In this document: piece by piece, positions 9,846 through 16,528 of the stretch
Layout: every line of letters starts with the position of its first letter
Position numbering within the stretch: the stretch's first letter is position 1
Source: Flavobacterium sp. UBA807
Lineage (GTDB): Bacteria; Bacteroidota; Bacteroidia; Flavobacteriales; Flavobacteriaceae
Assembly (NCBI GenBank): GCA_002296885.1
Contig: DBIH01000144.1
Span: 1-26,526, forward strand
Reading direction: 5' to 3'
Length of the DNA: 26,526 nt
The notes under the pieces: model-generated
The model's database searches: none
The model's input: the letters and a program-made list of their open reading frames with translations, nothing else
Told to the model about the DNA's origin: nothing
Made by a program: the position numbers and the translations under genes

Positions 9846-10753
9846 TAAAAATCCTCCAGAATATATTTATTGTCTTCAAATTTAGAGATTTTCAAATGAA
9901 ATGTTGAAGTAATAATTTCTAATGCTGTTTTAATGTTGTCAGATGGTAAAGTCCCGGTGAATAGTTGTGTATTTTGTTGAGAATTTAAAACAATTTTGCA
10001 ATCATATTGTCTTTCTAATTCTTCGATTATGTTTTTAAGATTTTCCTTTTTGAAATCAATTTCATCAGCAGTCCATTCGGGTTTTGTGCTTTTTATGTTT
10101 TGCCTGTCAAAATAATCAGCATCAAAACTTACCTGAATTCCTTTGGTTATGATTACGGTTTTGTCATTGTATTGAACTTTAACACGACCTTGATAACAGG
10201 TTACATCAAAACGGTTGTTTCTTGATTTAACATTGAATTGCGTTCCCAACACGGTAACTTTTCCAAGTTTTGTATTGACTTCAAACTTTTTACCATGAGC
10301 AACCCTGAAATAGGCTTCCCCATTCAAATCAAGTTCTCGGTTGTTATCCCAATTCCACTTTTTATAGTTTATTTCCGAACCACTATTTAAAACGATTTGA
10401 GAATTATCAGGTAATGAAAAGCTTGTTTTTTTGCCGTTTTCTGCAAGTTCAGTTGAAGTAGCATTAATTTTAAAGAAAAAAGTCAGCCCAAGCAATACAA
10501 CAAAGATTGCTGCAATTTTCATCCATTTAGATTGATAAAGCGGAATTACTTTTGGAGATGCTTTTTTAGTTATGATCGTTTTTTGGTACAACAAATTGGC
10601 GTCAAAGTCAGGTGCTTCCATCTGACTTGAATAAGCTGCAATTTTTGCATAAGTAGCATATTCAGGAGTCTGCTGAAAAGCAGTCAACTCTGCTTCAGTC
10701 ATTTCTCCTGCAAGCCATTTTGCCAATTCGTAATTTTCTTCTTTTGTACTCAT
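9845..10753 (-). CDS. FecR-like anti-sigma factor / signal transducer
   Basis: 302-residue single-pass inner-membrane regulator that holds or activates its cognate ECF sigma factor. A cytoplasmic N-terminal region (1-76) precedes one transmembrane helix at about 77-95, then a periplasmic FecR domain (~105-210, with LNSGSEI, GEAYFRVAH, VLGTQFNV and QGRVKV) and a C-terminal DUF4974-type STN-like domain (~232-300). It follows the sigma gene by 33 nt and is coupled to the receptor gene by a one-base stop/start overlap. A copy of the proposed ECF promoter lies just before its ATG, so the FecR-receptor pair may also be transcribed without the sigma gene. Confidence 0.93.
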   Translation of the reverse strand: MSTKEENYELAKWLAGEMTEAELTAFQQTPEYATYAKIAAYSSQMEAPDFDANLLYQKTIITKKASPKVIPLYQSKWMKIAAIFVVLLGLTFFFKINATSTELAENGKKTSFSLPDNSQIVLNSGSEINYKKWNWDNNRELDLNGEAYFRVAHGKKFEVNTKLGKVTVLGTQFNVKSRNNRFDVTCYQGRVKVQYNDKTVIITKGIQVSFDADYFDRQNIKSTKPEWTADEIDFKKENLKNIIEELERQYDCKIVLNSQQNTQLFTGTLPSDNIKTALEIITSTFHLKISKFEDNKYILEDF

Positions 10754-10758
10754 AATGT

Positions 10759-10790
10759 TATTTAAACAATTATATTTTAAAAAACCCTAC
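10759..10790 (-). promoter_or_regulatory. Proposed ECF-sigma promoter before fecR-like gene
   Basis: On the minus strand GTAGGGTTTT (10790-10781), 12 nt, then TGTTTAAATA (10768-10759). The TAG stop codon of the sigma gene is part of the upstream box. The element ends 5 nt before the FecR ATG, so a transcript started here would be almost leaderless. It is one of four copies with identical spacing in the window. Confidence 0.6.
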
Positions 10791-11308
10791 TTTATTTGTT
10801 CGATTTCAACTCTTAAAGTGAGTAATGCCCCATGTATTCTCTTCTCTACAGCTTTTATGGTAATACCCAGCATATCGGCAATTTCATGATATTTCTTGCC
10901 TTCGATCCGATGTAGTAAAAAAGCTGTTCGTTGAGCCTCGGTTAATTTGCTCATAGCTTTTTCTAATTTTTGCTTGAATTCCTCTTCTTCAATTAAAAAT
11001 TCAGGGCTTAAATTAGTTCTGTCTTTACCGGTATTATTCTGCACATATTTTAAAACGACTTTCTGATGTGCAATTTCATTAAGCGATGCATTGTTGGCGA
11101 TTGTATAGATATAGGATTTTGCTTTTTCAAAAGGAACATTTTTGCAGTTTTCCCAAAGTTTGATAAAAGCATCTTGTGTAATGTCATTGGCTTTTTCTTC
11201 GTTGCCAAATTTGAAATACAAATAGTTGCGCAACGATTTGACATTGGCTTTAAAAAAACCTGAAAAAACTAATTCTTCACAAATACATTTAGAATCTGTG
11301 TTCTCCAT
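10787..11308 (-). CDS. ECF (FecI-like) RNA polymerase sigma factor
   Basis: 173-residue sigma-70 family protein of the extracytoplasmic-function group. It has only regions 2 and 4: region 2 at about 20-80 (NYLYFKFGNEEKANDITQDAFIKLWEN) and region 4 at about 112-165 (LTEAQRTAFLLHRIEGKKYHEIADMLG, then a recognition helix ending in VEKRIHGALLTLR). The order sigma, FecR, STN-type receptor on one strand is the standard cell-surface signalling layout. It should direct RNA polymerase to a dedicated promoter set; the repeated GTAGGGTTTT-N12-TGTT element is the obvious candidate. No copy of that element is found before this gene itself, so it does not appear to be autoregulated by it. It starts at the only plausible ATG (11308). 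Confidence 0.95.
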   Translation of the reverse strand: MENTDSKCICEELVFSGFFKANVKSLRNYLYFKFGNEEKANDITQDAFIKLWENCKNVPFEKAKSYIYTIANNASLNEIAHQKVVLKYVQNNTGKDRTNLSPEFLIEEEEFKQKLEKAMSKLTEAQRTAFLLHRIEGKKYHEIADMLGITIKAVEKRIHGALLTLRVEIEQIK

Positions 11309-11359
11309 TTAACTATTTTTGGATTATTTGAGTGCCTAAAATTAAAATAATTTTTAAAA

Positions 11360-11391
11360 GTAGGGTTTTTTATTGCAACTTTGTTATATTG
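11360..11391 (+). promoter_or_regulatory. Proposed ECF-sigma promoter before repeat lipoprotein gene
   Basis: GTAGGGTTTT (11360-11369), 12 nt, then TGTTATATTG (11382-11391), ending 21 nt before the ATG at 11413. It has the same upstream box and spacing as the sites at 10759, 13374 and 18827. It lies in the 104-nt gap between the divergent sigma gene and this lipoprotein gene. Confidence 0.7.
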
Positions 11392-11412
11392 AATAAACTG
11401 ATCAAAACAATT

Positions 11413-12435
11413 ATGAAAAATTTCTCCCTATTTATTTTTGCATTGTTTGCTTTTACAGTATTCTCCTGTCAGGATGAAACTGAAAGCATTGTTCAGGATA
11501 CTAGTAACAACTTCACCAAAACATCACCAATAGCGTCACTTATAAGTAGAGTATCACAATATGAAACAACTATTGATAATGTTTTGGACGGAACAAGTAA
11601 TTGTGCCATAAAGTTACCTGCTCATGTTACTGTTGATGGTCAATATGTATATGTTGTTTCCCAAAGTGATTACGAAGCGGTTCAGGATATAAAAGATCAA
11701 AGCAGCACAGATGATGATAAGGTTCATTTTAATTATCCGATTACTATTATTTATCCAAATTATTATGAGCATGTATTAAATTCTGAAGCTGAATTTAATA
11801 CTATGATGGCCGGTTATGGAGATGATAGTGCCTATCATGAGGTTTCCTGCCTGAATTTTAATTATCCGATTACTATTAATATCTATAACACCAACAATCA
11901 GGTTGCCAGCACAGTCACTATTCAAACGGATTCTCAATTATACAACTTTATACATGAACTGAATAATTCGCAGATTGTTGGAATCGTATTCCCTATTACT
12001 ATAACAAATCCTAATTCACAACAAATCACTATTCACAATAATGTAGAGTTAGAAACAGCAATCAACAGTGCGGTAGGCTCATGCAGCAATAGTTCAACTT
12101 CTACTCCGTTTTCAGATGTGTTGACATCAGGAAGTTGGTATGTTTCTTATTTCTTTGAAGAGAATCATGAAGAAACTTATCATTATAACGGGTATAATTT
12201 TACATTCAATAGCAACGGAACTTCCTTAGCGGTCAAAACCACAACTACGATTAGCGGAGACTGGGATATTCACAATACTACACCGGAGCGTTTGGATTTA
12301 CATTTTACAGGTTCCCAGTTGGAAGAATTGGAAAAAAATTGGACTGTTCAGGAATATACAACCACTTATATCAGATTAAAAACAGGTAATGGAGGTCCGG
12401 AAGATTGCAGCTATCTGAGTCTGACTAAAAACTAA
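11413..12435 (+). CDS. Repeat lipoprotein with lipocalin-like C-terminal domain, next to ECF sigma
   Basis: 340-residue predicted lipoprotein. The ATG at 11413 begins the signal sequence MKNFSLFIFALFAFTVFSC; the acidic residues after the Cys (CQDETES) resemble the surface-export signal of Bacteroidetes lipoproteins. The middle (~55-220) holds about four weak repeats, each opening with a hydrophobic-P-I/V-T-I motif (FNYPITI twice, FPITI, LPAHVTV) and followed by a V-x-S-x-x-E/D helix segment. The last ~105 residues (SGSWYVSYF, GYNFTFN, SGDWDI, KNWTVQEY, LSLTKN) match the domain of the small lipoprotein at 6864. It is divergent from the sigma gene and preceded by the proposed ECF promoter, so it is a likely direct target of the system. 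No known enzymatic motif is visible; a surface binding or sensing role is only a guess. Confidence 0.85.
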   Translation: MKNFSLFIFALFAFTVFSCQDETESIVQDTSNNFTKTSPIASLISRVSQYETTIDNVLDGTSNCAIKLPAHVTVDGQYVYVVSQSDYEAVQDIKDQSSTDDDKVHFNYPITIIYPNYYEHVLNSEAEFNTMMAGYGDDSAYHEVSCLNFNYPITINIYNTNNQVASTVTIQTDSQLYNFIHELNNSQIVGIVFPITITNPNSQQITIHNNVELETAINSAVGSCSNSSTSTPFSDVLTSGSWYVSYFFEENHEETYHYNGYNFTFNSNGTSLAVKTTTTISGDWDIHNTTPERLDLHFTGSQLEELEKNWTVQEYTTTYIRLKTGNGGPEDCSYLSLTKN

Positions 12436-12462
12436 TACTAAGTTTATCGCTAAATTTTTATC

Positions 12463-12636
12463 ATGAAAATATTTCATAAAAAATTTCTAATGCAGGATAT
12501 GCATAGAGAAAAAGATAAAGACATGTCGATAAAAAGTAAAATCAAAGCCGGTTACTGGCTTAATCAAGTTCTGATATGGGGAACTATTTTTGTCATCATC
12601 TTTTTTATTTTTAAGTTTTATACTCTTAGTGTTTAA
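12463..12636 (+). CDS. Possible small membrane protein (doubtful)
   Basis: A 57-codon ATG-to-TAA frame with a charged N-terminal half (many Lys, Asp, Glu) and one hydrophobic stretch at about 37-53 (VLIWGTIFVIIFFIFKF). It fills most of the gap between the repeat lipoprotein and the pirin-like gene, and it lies in a different frame from the pirin-like one. It may be a genuine one-pass peptide, or the remains of a lost N-terminal part of the pirin-like gene. No homology is recognised and coding status is uncertain. Confidence 0.3.
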   Translation: MKIFHKKFLMQDMHREKDKDMSIKSKIKAGYWLNQVLIWGTIFVIIFFIFKFYTLSV

Positions 12637-12661
12637 TACAGCTTACATAAATTCTCCCTCT

Positions 12662-13291
12662 ATGAATTTTCAACATGACATGCATTTACCTTTTGGTAAT
12701 TTGAAAATTCTTAATGCCGAAAAACTCAGCGCCGGAAAAAAAGTTCTGAGTTTTATCGAAGAATTTATCGATGTTATCATTATTCCTTTATCAGGAAGCC
12801 TTGTTTATAAAGATAGTTTAAGTAATAAGGCGATGATTGAAACTAATCAAATTGGAGTTTTTTCTGTTCAAGAAGGAATGGCTTATGAGTTAGTAAACGT
12901 TTCAGAAAGTGCCGAAGCTGATTTCGTTCAGCTTTGGCTTAAGTCTGATGGAGATTTTTTCATGCGGCAAAGCCGACAGCAGGAATTAAACCTGCCTAAG
13001 ATGAATAGTCTGGTTCCTGTATTTGCCAATAAAAGTTCTAATACAGCCGATTTAAAAATCAATAACGATGCTTGTTGCTTTATGGGTGTTTATAATCAAA
13101 ATAAGCTTGAAAGCTACAATTTGAAAAACTCCGAAAACGGTCTTTTTATTTTTGTATTAGACGGGAAATTTAAGTTTCAGAGTAACTTGGTTCAGGCACG
13201 TGAAAGAATTTCATTGACTGAAAACTCCGTTGTCGATTTTCAATTAGTTTCATCACAAGGGTCTTTTTTATTATTAGAAATACCATTATAA
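12662..13291 (+). CDS. Pirin (YhhW)-like bicupin protein lacking the metal ligands
   Basis: From the ATG at 12662 the product has 209 residues. It aligns in its core with pirin/YhhW-type proteins: FGNLKILN, IPLSGSLVYKDSL, FVQLWL, and a C-terminal cupin ending in LLLEIPL. Usual pirins have an HPHxxxE ligand motif before the IPL strand and an HSE motif later; here the equivalent residues read FIEEFID and AYELV, so the iron site and quercetinase-type activity should be absent. The usual N-terminal RG...HGWL...HTFSF region is also missing. A TTG start at 12590 would add 24 hydrophobic residues, so the start is uncertain. It could be a regulatory or binding relic, or a decaying gene. It is followed by a strong terminator. 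Confidence 0.75.
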   Translation: MNFQHDMHLPFGNLKILNAEKLSAGKKVLSFIEEFIDVIIIPLSGSLVYKDSLSNKAMIETNQIGVFSVQEGMAYELVNVSESAEADFVQLWLKSDGDFFMRQSRQQELNLPKMNSLVPVFANKSSNTADLKINNDACCFMGVYNQNKLESYNLKNSENGLFIFVLDGKFKFQSNLVQARERISLTENSVVDFQLVSSQGSFLLLEIPL

Positions 13292-13308
13292 TTTTCATGT
13301 TTGATTTA

Positions 13309-13336
13309 AAAACCGGCTCATAAGGTCGGTTTTTTT
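13309..13336 (+). terminator. Intrinsic terminator after pirin-like gene
   Basis: AAAACCGGC pairs with GGTCGGTTTT (one G-T wobble) around a short loop, followed by a T run. It lies 18 nt after the stop codon and just before the next proposed ECF promoter, separating the two transcription units. Confidence 0.8.
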
Positions 13337-13373
13337 ATGCCTTATTTAGACTGATTATTTGTTGTGCTTGTAA

Positions 13374-13405
13374 GTAGGGTTTTAACAAAGCAAATTGTTT
13401 CATTG
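13374..13405 (+). promoter_or_regulatory. Proposed ECF-sigma promoter of the five-gene redox operon
   Basis: GTAGGGTTTT (13374-13383), 12 nt, then TGTTTCATTG (13396-13405), ending 30 nt before the ATG at 13436. It agrees with the site at 11360 in the whole upstream box and 8 of 10 downstream positions, with identical spacing. Confidence 0.7.
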
Positions 13406-13435
13406 TTATAATAACCAAAATTTATAATCACGGCC

Positions 13436-13834
13436 ATGCAAAAAAAAGCATTAAAAATTTTAGGAATGGTAATCGTTGTTTTTATCATTTCCGCATTTTC
13501 GATAAGATATTATATTGATAACGGTGGCAAAAGAGACATCGCTTCAGAAACAGCAGCATTTACGGTAGATTCGAAATCAATCGTAAGTGAATTTACCAAA
13601 AATCAGGAAGCATCAAATAAAAAATACCTTGAAAAACCTGTTTCTGTTTCAGGAACCATTACTTCAATAAATGATAAAGAAGTGATTTTAGACGAATCCG
13701 TAAATTGCAATTTCATAAAATTTGAAGGCAATCTCAAAAAAGATCAAAAAGTAATCATTAAAGGCAGAGTTGTTGGATACGATGACTTGTTAGGAGAGCT
13801 TAAACTGGATCAATGCAGTACAACCGCTAATTAA
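13436..13834 (+). CDS. Membrane-anchored OB-fold (tRNA_anti-like) protein
   Basis: 132 residues with an N-terminal hydrophobic segment (about 7-24) and no clear cleavage site, so it is probably anchored in the inner membrane facing the periplasm. From about residue 48 the pattern (IVSEF, YLEKPVSVSGTITSIN, EVILDESVNCNFIKF, KVIIKGRVVGYDDLLGELKLDQC) is that of the small OB-fold family labelled tRNA_anti-like. The name is historical: no tRNA role is implied for these secreted versions. Two Cys residues (in NCNF and DQCS) could pair or bind a ligand. It is the first gene of a tightly spaced operon with a DUF5777 barrel 25 nt downstream. Biochemical function unknown. Confidence 0.8.
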   Translation: MQKKALKILGMVIVVFIISAFSIRYYIDNGGKRDIASETAAFTVDSKSIVSEFTKNQEASNKKYLEKPVSVSGTITSINDKEVILDESVNCNFIKFEGNLKKDQKVIIKGRVVGYDDLLGELKLDQCSTTAN

Positions 13835-13859
13835 ATATCTACCAATAATAAATTTAAAA

Positions 13860-14726
13860 ATGAAACTAACCAAATTAACATTTACAGCCTTTTTGCTGTT
13901 TGCATTTACCATAGTACATGCACAAGATGAAATGATGAAAGAGCTTGATTCGGTTCCAAAAGGAAAAGAATTAGCATCAGCAGCTTTTAAAGGATTGCAG
14001 GTATGTAATATGCAGTCAACCAAATTACCTGCAAAAAAAGAATTCTATTTCTTGGTTTCCCACAGATTTGGGGATTTAAAAAACGGAATCAATAATTTTT
14101 TTGGATTGGACAATGCCCTAACCAAAATTGGCGGAATTTATGGCGTTACCGATTGGTTGTCTCTGGGAGTATCAAGACATACTTACCAAAAAACGTATGA
14201 GCTTGCCGCAAAATACAGATTGGCAAATCAACAAATCAACGGATTTCCTTTTACGATAGTAGGATACAATACCATGGATATTAATAGTGAACTTAAAAAA
14301 GATTTATATCCAGGATTAAAGTTTAATAATCGTTTGGCATTCACAACACAGTTATTAGTATCACGCAAGTTCACAAATTCTTTTTCAGCTGAATTAGCCG
14401 GAATCTTTGTCCATAAAAATTTATACGATGCATTATTAGACCAGAAAAATGTTTATTTGGTTGGTGCAGGAACACGTTACAAAATTGCCAAAAGATTAAG
14501 CATAAATCTTGAGTATGCCGCGAGGGTAAACCTTCCTGATGATACTAAATCTATTTACCACGATCCACTGACGGTAGGTCTGGATATCGAAACGGGCGGT
14601 CACGTATTTCAATTGGTTTTCTCTAATAGCCAGCCTATGAATGATGTTGCCATATTTTCGAATGCAGGAGGTAATTGGGGAAAAGGCAGCCTTTATTTTG
14701 GATTTAATATGTATAGAGTATTTTAA
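13860..14726 (+). CDS. DUF5777-type outer-membrane beta-barrel protein
   Basis: 288 residues with a signal peptide (cleavage near VHAQ, residue 22). The mature part is rich in alternating aromatic and polar strands typical of a small outer-membrane barrel and ends in Phe (FGFNMYRVF). Motifs such as FLVSHRFGDLKNGINNFFGLDN, YGVTDWLSLGVSRH and YEFAAKYRLA-like segments match my memory of the DUF5777 family, which in Flavobacteria often sits with YceI and small cytochromes. Whether it is a channel, a cytochrome docking barrel or something else is unknown. It is the second gene of the operon, 10 nt before the cytochrome gene. Confidence 0.85.
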   Translation: MKLTKLTFTAFLLFAFTIVHAQDEMMKELDSVPKGKELASAAFKGLQVCNMQSTKLPAKKEFYFLVSHRFGDLKNGINNFFGLDNALTKIGGIYGVTDWLSLGVSRHTYQKTYELAAKYRLANQQINGFPFTIVGYNTMDINSELKKDLYPGLKFNNRLAFTTQLLVSRKFTNSFSAELAGIFVHKNLYDALLDQKNVYLVGAGTRYKIAKRLSINLEYAARVNLPDDTKSIYHDPLTVGLDIETGGHVFQLVFSNSQPMNDVAIFSNAGGNWGKGSLYFGFNMYRVF

Positions 14727-14736
14727 TTAGAAAGTT

Positions 14737-15087
14737 ATGAAAAAAATAAAAATAATATTGGTTTTAAGCGTTGTACTAACATGGGTTTTAGTAATATCGT
14801 GTGATACAACCACAATACAAGAAATTCAACCGGTAGTAACAAATCCAACTTATAACACAAACATTGCCCCCCTAATGAATGCAAAATGCGTTTCTTGTCA
14901 TTCAACTAATGGCCAATATCCGGCATTGACAAATTATGACGAGGTTAAAGAAGCAACTGAAAATGGGGATTTGCAGTGCAGAATTGCAAACAGCTGTGGC
15001 TCTATAATGCCACCAAGTGGAAAACTTCCTCAAGTTTTTATTGATATGGTTAATAATTGGAAATTGCAAGGATATGCACAACAGTAA
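14737..15087 (+). CDS. Mono-haem c-type cytochrome lipoprotein
   Basis: 116-residue periplasmic or outer-membrane electron carrier. A lipoprotein signal ends in VISC (Cys22). The single haem-attachment motif CVSCH is at 51-55, preceded by NTNIAPLMNAKC, a context common in Bacteroidetes small cytochromes. A likely sixth ligand is Met91 in SIMPPSG. Two extra Cys (81 and 87) lie between, possibly as a disulfide. The domain is about 80 residues, compact for cytochrome c. It sits 10 nt from both neighbours, so co-transcription is nearly certain. Its redox partner is unknown; the DUF2271-like protein two genes downstream and the ApbE gene suggest flavin-haem electron transfer, which is inference. 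Confidence 0.9.
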   Translation: MKKIKIILVLSVVLTWVLVISCDTTTIQEIQPVVTNPTYNTNIAPLMNAKCVSCHSTNGQYPALTNYDEVKEATENGDLQCRIANSCGSIMPPSGKLPQVFIDMVNNWKLQGYAQQ

Positions 15088-15097
15088 ATTTAAAAAT

Positions 15098-15631
15098 ATG
15101 AAAAAGTTAAGCATTTTGTTTTTTGTACTTCTTGCAGGAAGTACTGTGTTTTCACAAAAAATGATTACAAGATCAGGTGAAATAAAATTTGACGCTACCG
15201 TTCCTGGAGCAATGGATGAAGTTATTGGTACCAATAAAACAGTTTCAGCCATTTTTGACAAGTCTACTGGAGAAATTGTTGTTTTAGGATTGGTAAAATC
15301 ATTCAAATTCAAATCTCCTTTGATGGAAGAACATTTCAATGAAAATTATATGGAAAGTGATAAACTTCCTAAGACTAATTTTAAGGGAAAACTATTGAAC
15401 TATGATGGTAAAGCCGGAAATTATGATGTTGAAGGAGACTTGACCATCCATGGAGTTACAAATAAAATTAAAGCGAAAGTAGCCATAACTAACGATGGCG
15501 ATAAGGTTACTGTTTCAGGAACATTTAGTATTAAACTTTCAGATTATAAATTAGAAGTTCCTGCATTGGCAAAAAAGACACTCGCAGAAACAGCTAAAAT
15601 AGCTTTAAAGTTATCATTAGAAAATAAATAA
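15098..15631 (+). CDS. YceI family periplasmic lipid/isoprenoid-binding protein
   Basis: 177 residues starting at MKKLSILFF (15098), 10 nt after the cytochrome stop; an upstream in-frame ATG would overlap that gene and spoil the signal peptide. Cleavage is expected near VFSQ. The mature part is a lipocalin-like YceI beta-barrel: SGEIKFDATVPG, VIGTNKTVSAIFD, FKFKSPLMEEHFNENYM, FKGKLLNYD, GDLTIHGVTNKIKAKV and the C-terminal KIALKLSLEN. Family members bind long hydrophobic isoprenoids such as quinone-like molecules. Together with the cytochrome this would fit a quinone- or lipid-linked redox role, but that is not proven. Confidence 0.93.
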   Translation: MKKLSILFFVLLAGSTVFSQKMITRSGEIKFDATVPGAMDEVIGTNKTVSAIFDKSTGEIVVLGLVKSFKFKSPLMEEHFNENYMESDKLPKTNFKGKLLNYDGKAGNYDVEGDLTIHGVTNKIKAKVAITNDGDKVTVSGTFSIKLSDYKLEVPALAKKTLAETAKIALKLSLENK

Positions 15632-15651
15632 CAAAATAAATTTACTATAAA

Positions 15652-16467
15652 ATGAAAAATTTTTACAAAATTCTTTTAGTAGCATTATTAATATGTTTTA
15701 CTAATTCGATTGTAGCACAATCAGCGGGGACAATGACATTTACTTTTACAACTCCCAAACATACCTCTGGGAACTATGTGTCAGATGGGAGATATGTATT
15801 AGCTGTATGGATTGAAAGTTGTGCAACCTGTGGTGCCGGTACTACAGTTGGAACTTCAACTTATGTACGAACAAAATTGCGTTACTGGGCAGGAGGAACA
15901 AATGATCACTTACCAACTTGGAACTCTAAATCAGGAGGTAGCACAACAAATGCAACAACAGGAGCTACATCTACGGTCTTTACCTCGAGAACTGTTACTT
16001 GGGATGGTATGAATGCTGCACAAACCGCTTTGGTTGCAGATGGTAATTATAGGGTTTGTGTTCAGGAAACCTGGGGACACGGATCATCAACAGCTACCAG
16101 ATATTTTCCTTTTGTAAAAGGACCAACTTCATATACCAATACTTCAGATGTTGCTGCTGATGGTAATTTGACTGGAATTTCATTAACTTGGACAGCTACA
16201 TTAGCAAATGATACATTTGTTGCTAAACCGCAAGCTGTTATTTATCCAAATCCATCCAGTGGAGTTTTTAATATTGAATATCAAAATGAAGTAAAAAATA
16301 TTAAAGTTTCTAATATTTTAGGAGAGGAAATTTATAATCAAAAAGTTGATTTAAATAGTGAAAACAAAAAGCAAATAGATTTATCAAGTTTTGAAAATGG
16401 AGTTTATTTCATTAGCGTAGCCAATGATTACGGCTCTTCAACTTATAAGGTTGTCTTAGATAAATAG
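15652..16467 (+). CDS. DUF2271-like protein with T9SS type A sorting domain, possible flavin acceptor
   Basis: 271 residues: signal peptide to about residue 23, a DUF2271-like domain (~25-180; DGRYVLAVWIE, YVRTKLRYW, LPTWNSKSG, DGNYRVCVQETWGHG) and a T9SS type A sorting domain from about 195 (VIYPNPSSGVFNI ... GVYFISV ... YKVVLDK). It should therefore reach the cell surface. Residues 100-106 read NATTGAT, one residue away from the D-x-x-S/T-G-A-T/S motif to which ApbE attaches FMN; Thr106 would be the acceptor. A CATC motif lies at 57-60. DUF2271 genes are often found beside apbE, and here apbE lies directly downstream in convergent orientation. The flavinylation idea is inference; the sorting domain is clear. 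Confidence 0.8.
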   Translation: MKNFYKILLVALLICFTNSIVAQSAGTMTFTFTTPKHTSGNYVSDGRYVLAVWIESCATCGAGTTVGTSTYVRTKLRYWAGGTNDHLPTWNSKSGGSTTNATTGATSTVFTSRTVTWDGMNAAQTALVADGNYRVCVQETWGHGSSTATRYFPFVKGPTSYTNTSDVAADGNLTGISLTWTATLANDTFVAKPQAVIYPNPSSGVFNIEYQNEVKNIKVSNILGEEIYNQKVDLNSENKKQIDLSSFENGVYFISVANDYGSSTYKVVLDK

Positions 16468-16486
16468 AATAGATTGTTATACATAT

Positions 16487-16526
16487 AAAAAAGCATCTGG
16501 TTGAAAAATCAGGTGCTTTTTTTTTT
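16487..16526. terminator. Bidirectional terminator between DUF2271 and apbE operons
   Basis: AAAAAAGCATCTG (16487-16499) pairs with CAGGTGCTTTTTT (16510-16522) through a 10-nt loop, with one wobble and an A run on one side and a T run on the other. It lies between convergent genes and can stop both transcripts. Confidence 0.85.
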
Positions 16527-16528
16527 TG

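Noticed and set aside
14902-15339. 145-codon minus-strand frame across cytochrome and YceI genes
   Set aside because: Opposite two well-supported genes; composition is typical of a shadow frame.
16049-16058. ATAGGGTTTG inside the DUF2271-like gene
   Set aside because: It is within coding sequence and no TGTT follows at 12 nt.
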